From Perkinsus olseni (lineage: Eukaryota; Perkinsozoa; Perkinsida; Perkinsidae), in assembly GCA_013115135.1 (NCBI GenBank), contig JABANP010000209.1, positions 21,872 to 85,871 on the forward strand: a stretch of DNA of 64,000 nt. Reading direction: 5' to 3'. Positions 31,001 to 40,459 of the stretch are shown in pieces. Below the pieces are notes generated by a model. That model was given only the letters and a program-made list of their open reading frames with translations, was not told where the DNA came from and did no database searches. A program made the position numbers and the translations under genes. Numbering within the stretch: the first letter of the stretch is position 1; each line of letters opens with the position of its first letter.

Positions 31001-31882
31001 AGGAGTATCAAAAAAGATACCCTCATCGGACGGGGATCTTGATGAGTTGGTTTGTTCTCAGAACTTGATCAGCAGATATGCGGAGCGTGTCGAAGGAAAG
31101 TTGCCGATTCTGTTGTCGCCTCCGGGACACCGACAGAACAGTAGGTTGAAGGACGGTCTCGCACGCCTGCACGTGGACAAAAAAATTCTAAATTTTTGAG
31201 GATTTTTACAGGTATTTTTGCGACGAGTGCTACTCCAAGGCAATTAAAGAAACGCCGGATTTGCCAAAATTACCGAAGAAAATAATTAAAGGGTTGAAGT
31301 GTTTCGAGTGTGAGCTCAGCGACCGGCAGCGTGTCGCCCGAGGATCGACCCAAGATACGGTAGGTGTGGTATTGGGTTGCATTGCCGGATGATGCTCTTC
31401 TATCGGGATTGTTTTCAGAGCAGGGAGGCGACGATTATTTGCGAAGAATGCTGGGATTTGTTTTGCCCGGAGGTATCTTTCGAGAATCTGAAATCTTCGC
31501 TGTGCGCAGACTGGGTATCTTAGTGTTTTATCGAGCTTCATGGCAAGGGTCGGCGAGCTAATCATGTGCAGTTGACCATCGATGATAAGGGAGAGATGTG
31601 GCGGGGTGGAGTGAAGGTAAGTCTTCTGGTGAAGAAGGTCGTGGGTTCGAATCCCAGTGACGGTATTTTCCTGCAGCTCGTCCCAGAGGAAGCTCAACGA
31701 GTCCTCGACAAGGCGAGAGAATCTGCAGAAGGAGGTGCTTGGGTGGCGTTTAAAGATGATCAGTCGAATACGTATTGGTGAGATGCCTCCTGTGGGGTTC
31801 GAACCGGGGACCTTTCGCTTACCGCAGGTACAACTTCCAAGACAAGTTCACAACAACAGTGAATCCCTATGCTAGTGCATGA
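28059..31882 (+). CDS. WW-domain and B-box zinc-finger protein, many exons
   Basis: Exons that keep frame: 28059-28400 (candidate ATG 28059, GTGAGT donor), 28577-28696, 28747-28825, 28885 to about 29000, about 29091-29386, 29439-29521, 29587-29667, 29723-29833, 30053 to about 30250, 30321-30505, 30550 onward, 31212 to about 31359, 31419-31472, 31524-31616, 31677-31777 and 31828-31882 (TGA). A WW-like domain (LPPEWKAF...GQVAYYHPRL) ends at 29386. Two B-box-type zinc fingers follow (CQEC...CDPC...CRGC...H and CFEC...CEEC...CPEC...H, about 30500-30660 and 31275-31570). A last WW-like WVAFKDDQSNTYWYNF precedes the stop. The function is probably a protein-binding scaffold, and the architecture recalls WW/B-box ciliary or cytoskeletal proteins of protists. 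Single-base frame problems at G-runs near 29000, 29245 and 30100 look like assembly errors. The first exon and the 30660-31211 stretch are uncertain. Confidence 0.68.
28697..28746 (+). other. 50-nt intron sharing sequence with the upstream gene in inverse orientation
   Basis: GTACGC...CTCAG. Its reverse complement contains ATAATTTCGTGGCGCG, which is also present in direct orientation near 27706-27721 in the EF-hand gene's uncertain junction. Confidence 0.65.
29069..29096 (+). other. Recurrent hairpin, copy 4
   Basis: GTATCTT (29069-29075) and AAGATAC (29090-29096) with a 14-nt loop lie at the 3' border of an intron. The probable AG acceptor is within the right arm. It is preceded by GACCTCGT, as at 6411. 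Confidence 0.65.
29668..29722 (+). other. 55-nt intron with direct T-arm motif
   Basis: GTAGGT...GTCAG. It contains GGTTCGAATCCCGAC followed by GGTGTATTTTTCCTGTCAG. The latter half resembles the 3' half of intron 31617-31676. Confidence 0.75.
31617..31676 (+). other. 60-nt intron with direct T-arm motif
   Basis: GTAAGT...TGCAG. It contains GTGGGTTCGAATCCCAG, with a T loop TTCGAAT and a 4-bp stem. Both flanking exons are in the zinc-finger gene and join in phase 0. Confidence 0.8.
31778..31827 (+). other. 50-nt intron with inverted T-arm motif
   Basis: GTGAGA...CGCAG. Its inner part GGGGACCTTTCG is also in intron 27287-27335. The reverse complement reads CCCCGGTTCGAACCCC. Confidence 0.8.
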
Positions 31883-32003
31883 CGGATGTATTCTCAGAAT
31901 TGTTGAGTTATCTCACTTCTCCCTATAATCGTTCTTTCGAAAGTGCGTGAAAAATTCACACATGATTCTCCCTCCAGTATTTTCCGTCCCCTGCCAGTAC
32001 GAC

Positions 32004-32243
32004 ATGCGACTATTCATCTGCCTGTTCATCATCATCTTCACCGTCGCCCTCAGCGTTCCGATAGATCCCGTCGACGGCAGGGATGCCACAGGAGCGCTGC
32101 GGCCCAATTCCCTTGCCATCCCCAACCCTATACGGGTCGAACGACCGGATGACGGCAACTCGTCCGCAGCGGATGGTAGCTCTAGAGATACTCAAGGGGG
32201 CGCGAGAGGTGGTGAGGAGTCGCCCATGAGCATATCCAGCTGA
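32004..32243 (+). CDS. Small predicted secreted protein
   Basis: 79 residues from ATG 32004 to TGA 32241, in one exon. The N-terminus MRLFICLFIIIFTVALS is a clear signal peptide with cleavage likely before VPID. The mature part is Ser/Gly/Asp-rich without cysteines and has an NSS sequon. No family is recognised. It follows the zinc-finger gene by about 120 bp on the same strand. Confidence 0.6.
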   Translation: MRLFICLFIIIFTVALSVPIDPVDGRDATGALRPNSLAIPNPIRVERPDDGNSSAADGSSRDTQGGARGGEESPMSISS

Positions 32244-32553
32244 GATGTCGATAGCTGTTGACATTATAGATAACGCAACATGACAACTTGAGCCGAGATG
32301 GCTACGTTAGTAACCGACCTCTCCTCTAGAACCTCTAATGGCAATAGCTGACACCAAGACTACACTATCTTGCACTCTTGCTATTCCTCTGTAATCGATG
32401 TATAAGAAATAAAGACGTACTATGGAGAAAAAAGCACGCAAGCACAAAAGACTTGTGCAGGCGTGCTGTCCCTAGTGTATCACAGGGAGTATCCATAGAA
32501 GTAGAGATAATAGTCAGACGGTAACAGACGATAGGTGGTTGAATCTTCTGCTT

Positions 32554-33140
32554 ATGGTAACAAATGCAGCAGTTGCCGATATGTCCTTACCCTACACTCC
32601 ATGCGTTCTGGGCGCCTGGTTCTGCGGCACGGCCTTCTCCTTTATATTCTCGATGGTGGTTCGGGCTCTTTCTGACACCTCTAGCTACACTATCGCCCTC
32701 ACGTCCTTCACGGTCGTCGTTGTAGCAACTGCAGCTATTGCAGGTCAGTCGAAATCGGAATTTATTCCTTCATGCATTCCCGTCAGGTGTCCTCATAGAA
32801 ACGCCTTCCGACACTTCAAGGCCCAGTCGTGCCATCACCAGTATTATCATCGGAACCCTCGTCGCCTCCGCAACTTGCCACATCTCGGTCGCCCTCCTGA
32901 TGCCAACGATCGCAGTTGGCGTTCCCGAGGTCGGGCTCTTCGGTGAGTTTCCGCCAGAGGCAAGTTCCTCCCCTTTGACGACTCAATTCTTCAGTTCAGT
33001 GTTGTCTCGTTTCCTCTGGAGGGATACTATCCTGGGTGAGCATCTTGTGTGGGATTCCTTTCCAACTGCCTTGCGGTCAGGCACTACGACGACGGATCTT
33101 CTTCAAAAACCAGGTCCGACGGGGGAGGGAGCCTCCATAA
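32554..33140 (+). CDS. Putative four-span membrane protein
   Basis: ATG 32554 (MVTNAAVADMSL). Exon 1 runs to 32743, a 43-nt intron (GTCAGT...TCAG) follows, and exon 2 is 32787-32942. A 52-nt intron from a GTGAGT donor leads to a last part from 32995 that reaches a TAA at 33138. A further 45-nt GTGAGC...CAG segment (33037-33081) is in frame either way. Hydrophobic stretches include CVLGAWFCGTAFSFIFSMVV, TIALTSFTVVVVATAAIAG, ITSIIIGTLVASATCHISVA and a last one near the C-terminus, which ends in a basic tail. The family is unknown. Confidence 0.5.
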
Positions 33141-33774
33141 TAAAGACGGACCGTCATGCTTCTTCGTGTAATCTTGAGACTTATGTTTCGTTCGACACCA
33201 AAGTCTGGTACAGCTTACAGAGTCTCAAGACTGAGATCACGAAAATAAAATCAGTGCAGCTCGAGCGCGTGTTTGCTCACAACACCTCTGCGTTGTTGTC
33301 GCGGCGAAGGCACTTCCGACCAACCGAGCTCGTTTGCCTTCCTCAAGTGCTCGGGGCTCGCCTCTGCGTCGGGGTCACAGGTGTCTGAAGGGAGTGATTC
33401 CGACTCGAAGCTCCTTTCGTCGCCGATCTCGCGGACACAAGTGCCACTAATGACTGTTATGTTTACGCGGTCTGTTTATCGAGCAAGTTCGAATCTCGCC
33501 TCAGAAGCAGCCTGAGAGACGGGAATGATACCTAAGCGTTCACCCATCCCAACCCGCCCAAAAGGAAGGACTTAGAATTACATCATTGGAGTTTCAACCG
33601 ATAACGCTCACCACTCCAAGCGGGCGGACCGGCATCGGAATGCTTCGCTACTCAACGCAAATTCACGGGTGTACAACAGACAACGTAATCATCACACGTT
33701 ACCACCACATCGTTATGTTGTCATCATACGAATATCATCTTTTCTTTTGCTCTCAAATCTTCGAGGTCGCAATG
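33141..33774. other. No supported gene
   Basis: A frame from 33141 to 33388 continues one reading of the previous gene but has no domain. Otherwise nothing is visible. Confidence 0.4.
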
Positions 33775-34095
33775 TCACTGCGTTTCTTTCATGCTGCCAT
33801 AGTCGCTAACAGCGAACAGTGACGGCTGGGTATAGCGATCGTCGCTCAAAGTATGGAACTGATCGGCACTTTCGGGCTGCAGCTCTTTGTCGATAGAAAA
33901 TATCCCTTCTGGACCATCATCGTTGTCAAACTCTTCGTAAGGTCTTCTCTTCGTGATGGACGGCAAGCAGCGCCCCAGAGAGTCCAACGCGCAGGATATG
34001 CCCTTCCACAGCCTCTTCCTCAAACTTGGTTTACCCGTCCTTCCATACACGGTGCAAATCACGCAGGCGATTAAAAATGCTCGTAGAGGTGGCAT
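33775..34095 (-). CDS. Small predicted secreted protein
   Basis: 106 residues from ATG 34095. MPPLRAFLIACVICTVYG is a good signal peptide. The mature part starts basic and has two cysteines. A KRR site precedes an acidic tail (EEFDNDDGPEG). One exon. The start is only 1 nt beyond the stop of the upstream gene on the same strand, which is very tight for two eukaryotic genes. The two frames could be exons of one gene or a polycistronic pair. Confidence 0.55.
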   Translation of the reverse strand: MPPLRAFLIACVICTVYGRTGKPSLRKRLWKGISCALDSLGRCLPSITKRRPYEEFDNDDGPEGIFSIDKELQPESADQFHTLSDDRYTQPSLFAVSDYGSMKETQ

Positions 34096-34096
34096 T

Positions 34097-34573
34097 TTAA
34101 TATCCGAGATAAAGCGGGGGGAATTGGAAATCCTCTACCGCGCGAGACGTGGTGAGACCAATAGAGATTCGCCTTGGGCGAGCTGGTCGCCTCGGGCCGA
34201 GCCCCGAAGGAGGAAATCGACTTCGAGCGGGAGCGATGGCCCTCGATTCGCCACTGACGGCTATGTCCCCAGGGTCACCTGCGTGACTGGTTGTTGGAGA
34301 CGATGTGGTAGTCAAGCCGCCCTCCAACACGCGTTGTAGGTCTCCGTGGCCTACGCTACCAGCGACCACGTTGTGAGCTTCATCAGCACTACCACTAATC
34401 TGATCAGCACCGGTGTAGGGACGGTTTTTGTCAGTAGTGGTAGTGTGGTCACAGTTGTTATAGGCTGGCTGAGCCTCGACCTGCGGAGCTCCAGGAACCG
34501 TCGAGACCTTCTCCGCAGTGCACATCGATAAATAGAGGTAGAGGAAGGCGGAGATAACGAAGGTGCGAATCAT
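34097..34573 (-). CDS. Small predicted secreted protein, Thr/Ser-rich
   Basis: 158 residues from ATG 34573. MIRTFVISAFLYLYLSMCTA is a signal peptide. The mature part is rich in Thr, Ser and Gly, and the last third is rich in Pro and Arg. An upstream in-frame ATG (34630) would add 19 residues, also hydrophobic. No family is recognised. Confidence 0.5.
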   Translation of the reverse strand: MIRTFVISAFLYLYLSMCTAEKVSTVPGAPQVEAQPAYNNCDHTTTTDKNRPYTGADQISGSADEAHNVVAGSVGHGDLQRVLEGGLTTTSSPTTSHAGDPGDIAVSGESRAIAPARSRFPPSGLGPRRPARPRRISIGLTTSRAVEDFQFPPLYLGY

Positions 34574-37500
34574 TATCACGATTGACGTGAGGGAAACGGA
34601 AAAAACACTGAAAAGATGTACTCGACGCATACGTGCAAATGCGAATCTGGAGATAACGCGGGATTGCAAGCATATACGAGAAGCAAAAGGCAGCGAGACA
34701 ACTAGATACGATCCAACCTCGTACTGTGGGCCGAGCTCAATGTTCAAACTGATGCAGCGAGAAATAGTTGTATAAGCTCTATCCGATAGAGTGATGCGAG
34801 ATATCTTGCGCGTCATCGAAACGCTCGCAGGGTTATGCGTGCACATTTTTTGTGACACTCTTCCGCGTGCGTAAATGAGACTAACTGAAACTTTCATGGC
34901 TGGCTCAAATTCCCGATGTGGCGTAAGTGGCTCCCAGTAGCAGTAACTCCCGGGCCATTCTCTCGTAAGCCTTATGCGATCCTCATTCTCTCCCTTTAGA
35001 AGATAGAAGAAAGATGTCGATCACTTGTAGTTGCGTTGAATACTGCCAGAAGTCTCCATCCAATTCGCGTAGTACAGCCAAACGACGCAATTTAATCATA
35101 ATGGCTGTCTGCCGGTGATGTTCAATAAGCCGCGTGCTCCTATTCCCATCACACTCGGCCTTTTATATGTGAAACTACACGACAGTGCGAAGCGGAAAAC
35201 CTGAGTCATGTGGGAGTTACTCGTAACTAAGTGTAATCCTTCTCTAGCAGGCCGTGGGAATGGTATGGGTGCTTGGAACCTCGCCATCTGCAACGCTAAC
35301 CTTTGCAGAGGTGGTGCACATCTTCTCGCTCTACAAGGGGTTGGATCTATCGGCTGTCCTACAGTCACTCCACGGAGCTTCGTTGTGGCCCATTCCTTAT
35401 CCAGCATAGCCTCGAATATAAACAGCTTGAGGTGTCCGAGTTGAGAACCTGCAGCTCGTGAAGCAACAGGCCGATTGAGAACACAACACCCTAGTTTTGC
35501 CGTCTGGAATTCAATTTTTTCATTTGTTGTCTTCTTGTCACCCGCCACTTAGCTTCTCATCGGGGCAAGATGCGTGATATGTCCATATGCTCCTATTATC
35601 ATAAGGTAAATGGAAAGAAGTGAGAGTTGAAGAAGCCAGAGGCTGAACATGGTTATTTCGCAGATCGTACGAACGTAACCATCCCAGTAGCCTCTCGCGG
35701 AGGCAATGATAAAAGGTGGCTAATATTTGAATCAAAGGACTAAAATTCAAGTATGTAACCTAGAATGGAAGAGGTGAGTAAACAGCGTAGTTATCAGGAA
35801 AAAAATTGAAATCACAGTTAGCTGAACTGGGATTTCAATGGCCTCTAGAAATACAAAGAGCTGCTTCGAAATCCAGTAGAGAGGAAAGGATCGCAACATG
35901 ATCAGATGAACTCCGAGCTCCGTGATAATTCCGCGGGTAGAATCTCCTGGAGAACGCTCCACAACTTAATTTATAATTATGATGATTATTAACTATCATT
36001 ACAAATTAATAATCAGTTCACGATAATTTTGAGCGGTGGGGATCATGTGGTTTCTGTTCTTGTTTGCACTCGCCTCTTTAGTCTTCTCGAGCTAGTCTGC
36101 ACTGGCCACCTCAGCTCCGTGCAGTTCACTCTGTACCAAAGATGTACCATTTTTTAACAACCTTCACATCGTTCGGCTCGACACTGGCCTTTTACTCGTT
36201 CATTGGCTTTCTGGTCGATACGTAGCTCGAGAATGATTCGACCTGAGAGATCACCGAAATGCGCATGGTAAGCGGGCGATGATCGATCCTCCAGTTATGA
36301 CCTTCGAGGTGGATGCTATTGCTTCCATCGCTTGAGGTGTGCAGCACATCAGCGATGCATTTCTCCGCGCGAGGGCTCCTACGGTTTGACGACTGTCGAC
36401 TGAGTTAACTCAACTTAGTATTCATCGTTAGCCTTCATTTCTGTTCCCGACTACCAACTCCCCACGAATTCCTCCATCACAGCCAACAAGTTAACTGCGA
36501 TTATCGCAGTGCGAGATATTCTAACAGTATCTTGTTCTCCCTTCTCAACATCCTTCACCGTCTATCCCAACCACTGCTGATGAGAGCCTCGCGTTCTTCT
36601 TCGATTTCGGCGTGTCCCATAGTAGTAGATATACAAGATCAGTAGATGATTACTTCAACTGTTTTTCCAACTATTCTGTATCAGATGTTTGTGTTGACCC
36701 TAGCCAGAGCAGATTCTACTGATGCGTCTCCCCGTTAAACGGGGCCCGTTTTCCTCTATTCTTCTTTTCTGCTGTCTTTGAAACAGGTTCCAACTGCTGT
36801 ACACCGAGTTCAGGCCGTCCAGTCGTCCCCGGAGCAGAGGCAGCAATAGTAACTCAGTTATTCCTCAATGACGCTCGGATAACAGACATTAGACAGCTGT
36901 AGCTGCGTTTAGCCAAGCTTTAGTCGTCAATGAGCGTATCGGTCGTACGCGTCGAGGAGAGGAACCTTCCTGGCGGGTTGGATTCCCAGTATAAAAGTTC
37001 TTGTGGAGGCTGATATTCTTGCGAATTTAAACTACTGGGGCCGTAAATGAAGAACTGCAACGAGAGCCCGCGCGACTCCTGATACCTGATCTCGCGTATG
37101 TGCTGTCCGACATCACGCTCGCGTTGATATTGTTATTACGCAAAGCCGCATTTCCGCAAAACTAGTGAGCTACGTTATCCTGATTAAATCACACTGTTTC
37201 GTTTCGTACGCGCATGGGAGAATTGTGGGCTGGCCGGGTTAGTGTTTAGTACGAACTGAGTCGTCGCAGTCGTCTCACTCTCTGATTTCCACAGATGGGT
37301 GGCCTCTCGGCCCTAACAGGCTCGAACGAATTGACAGCACAAGCACACGGTGCTAGTAGTTACGGCTTAGACATTGTGCCTGAGATTACTCCAATTTCGG
37401 GAATAAATTTGTTCAATTTGTGCGGCCGGTAGAGGTTCGTCAACATTAGTGAATGAGATGGACGTCACCTACAAGGCCAGGGCATCAAACGCTGCCGGTA

Positions 37501-37989
37501 ACAGCAGATATGAAAGGTGCCTTCGATAATGTCTCACAGCCCGTCTGGGTGCCCGTCTGACTGCATGTCAATGCTACGAAAGTCCCCAACTGAGCGCATC
37601 GGCAAGAGTCTAACTAAGCCGGGACCGGCGTTGGACTATAAACTCACACACACAACCCGCGAGTTGCGTGGCCTGATCCTGACTCAGGAGTCCTCAGGAG
37701 GACTGAGGGGCAAATCCGAAAGGTCTATCCAAGTTCCTTGGTCCACGAAGGATTATCTCCAGGATGAAGTCGTGAATCTGGAGCGGAGAAGGGGTTCCTG
37801 AGAGGTGAGAGGCATTCCTCGGAGGATGAGAATTGACCTTGATAAGTTATAGGAGAGGAATGGCGAGGATGCTCGCCAACAGGATATACTCCACGGTAAA
37901 AGGAAGAAGAGTATCTGATCAAGATTATCTTGGCGCAAGGGTTGGCTTCTTGGCGGGAAGTTCCGACAGTGTCCACCACAAGCACTAAA
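34574..37989. other. No supported gene
   Basis: 3.4 kb of mixed composition. Minus-strand frames of 150 codons (35096-35548) and 71 codons with a hydrophobic core (35747-35962) lack family signatures and splice context. A small inverted repeat CCCCGTTAAACGGGG lies near 36730. Confidence 0.45.
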
Positions 37990-38640
37990 TTGTGAGCGTT
38001 TCGATCAAGTTGGTCATTTTTGATAGTGCCCGTACGAATGTTACTATAGGACTGTTGAGAAGCAATCTTGGATGCCCCAGCAACATTCCTCCCGGCCTGG
38101 GAGGACTAGATTTCTCCCTCTCTCAGGAAGAGGCCGGGAGCCCGGAGCGCCAGAGGTCGTCTGTCTCGCCTTCCTTGAGGACTCGCGAAGTCCGCCGTTC
38201 TCTTCGAGAACTTCTCGACGAGAAGAGTGAGGTGTATATAACTCATCATTCGTCCCAAGAAAACGCCGACTTTGGTCCTCGTTTTTTCAAGAAGCGGTTC
38301 GACTTTAAGCCTTCCTGCTTCGGGTCCTCAATGCATATGACGTGTTAGGTGAGGGAGCCAGTATCCTCATCCGCATGGTGGCCCAGTTCCTCGTCGACAT
38401 GTTCTAGGCGAGCCTCGGCGACCTCGTGCCCTTCTTCCTCGCTACAGCTGCCAACGATATGTTGCCCGAATTCTGGTTCTCATTTCTCTGATCCCCAAGA
38501 GGACGAGGTTGGTTTGCCGTGCTGCTTCTGCGGTCCCTGTAACACGCGCCTCTTCTTCTGGGACAACGGCACCAGAATGGCCGATGAGTCGGCTGGCATG
38601 TGAGAAACCGAAGCCCATGAGGGCGTTGGGCTAATTCATC
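37990..38640 (-). pseudogene. Degenerate LINE ORF1 relic
   Basis: This stretch resembles 45065-45640 and its twin at 59520-60090, the 5' half of the LINE ORF1. Shared pieces include GGTCATTTTTGATAGTGCCC and the final GATGAGTCGGCTGGCAT (start-codon end). Many substitutions, indels and stops are present. It is clearly older than the two full LINE copies, or belongs to a related subfamily. Confidence 0.7.
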
Positions 38641-39906
38641 GAACGAATCCTGCTTACTCAGTTAGCAAGGCCAGAGGAAACTGACTTCACTGGGGTAAGG
38701 ATTCTTCAGTTGTGGATTATGCTCTAATTACCCCCAATCTGACTGGGCTAATCATTAGGGGTACAGTGACACCCACTTGAGATTGCGGCTTGCACTGCAA
38801 GCCTTGCAGTTGTTGTAGTCTTGATAGTGCCACTGGTAGTGGCAGTCTTGGTAGTAGTGCTTGCAGTAGTTGTAGTCTTCCGAGCTGAGTATCTTGCTCA
38901 AATTCTCCTACTCGTCGGACAGCGAAAAACGATACTCTGTTCACTCGAGAGCCGACATTAAGTCATGTGATGAAAAAATCGGTTTAGGCCAGACTTCGGC
39001 AAGCTGAGAAAACTGTGGCGTTCAAAAGTCCTCTACCACGACGAAGGAGACTGCGAATCATGTACACGCAGCTGTACTCGCTCACCGCCGAGCTAAGCTT
39101 ACTCGGCTCCGAAGCATTGATAAAGACCCGGCCCTGGAACCAGCTGGTGGCCTGCATCTGGAGGTCGGCGCCGGTGAGGGATTCCCTGAGAATTTGCGTG
39201 CCGCGGCCTTCAGTCTGCGGGCTACGGAAATAGTGACGTAAGTTCAGTCGTTCCTTTCTTTAGCGGATAGCGGGTGAACGGAACGGAGCTTGGCCCGGAA
39301 CGTGGTGAGATCATCAAAAATACAGTGACTATGGATGGAGCCCGAAGCCTCAACCTCGGATCTGCTGGCGAATTTGAAGCTGAACTGCCGAGACCAGCAG
39401 TTGCTACTCTCAGGTATGAATGCTCGGAATGATCACTCTCAATCGATTTGGGACGGAGGGAGCAGGGACATGCAGAGCGTTTCGGAGGGAGTCACAGGGA
39501 ATTTCACGGCGTATGGCACAATACTGTGGGAGAAGTCGGGGACGAAGCAGAGGAAAGACAGAACAACCGAAGAAGACGAACTCACCCGCAACCACAGGAG
39601 TGTTGCAAGTGAATGCGCGCGGAATGACTTCTTCAATATTTACTCCACTATCAACGCAACTCAGTAGGAATTAGTACAGGAAAAAGAGTATTATTAAATC
39701 ACTACTATAATCTTTCACTCTGTATACGATAATCGAACTCAGCCTAGATTAGTCAATTTAAAGATTCAAGAAAATTGTGATGGAGAAATTAATCGGCACA
39801 TAGTATTAATACTGCTACGAACTCGTCTAATACTTTCAGCGAGCCGACGAGTGCCATGCCCTTCACCCTTCACCTGGAGAGTTCTTACCTTCGCAAGCTA
39901 GTTTTC

Positions 39907-40172
39907 GTCGTTGTGGTTAACGACTTGGTAGTACTAGTAGTTGAGGACTGGGTAGTAGTGGTCGTGGTAGATTTGGTCGTTGTGGTTGACGACTTGGTAG
40001 TGCTAGTAGTTGAGGACTGAGTAGTAGTGGTCGAGGTCGTGGTGGACTTTGTCGTTGTGGTTGACGACTTGGTAGTGCTAGTAGTTGAGGACTGAGTAGT
40101 AGTGGTCGAGGTCGTGGTGGACTTGGTCGTTGTGGTTGACGACTTGGTAGTACTAGTAGTTGAGGACTGAGT
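39907..40172 (-). repeat. 75-bp minisatellite, short array
   Basis: About 3.5 copies of a 75-bp unit. On the minus strand it stays open as a 25-codon Thr/Ser/Lys/Gln repeat. The same unit is at 45684-46598, 54350-54607 and 60786-61566. Confidence 0.9.
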
Positions 40173-40459
40173 AGTGTGTGTGTGTGTGTAAGCTTTTCCC
40201 GTCAACCCAGTCGGGTTTTCTACGGGATTTGTCGCCAAAAATAAAAAGAAAAGAAAACAAATAGAAAAGAAGGTCGGCTATCTCAGGATATACAGCAGAA
40301 TGGTACACGGTGGTCGCGAGAGAGAATGGTAACAGAGCAATTGTAACAGTTAATGGTATATGTATACATACGATTGCTTTTTTTTTTTTTTTTTTTTTTT
40401 TTTTTTCTTTTTTTTTCTTTTCTTTTTTTTTTCTTTTCAAAATGAAGACCACGAGTAAG

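Noticed and set aside
35096..35548. 150-codon minus-strand frame as a gene
   Set aside because: The composition is unremarkable and no domain, signal peptide or conserved splice site supports it.
37517..37801. 94-codon plus-strand frame next to the LINE relic
   Set aside because: No signature or splice context. It is probably a chance frame.
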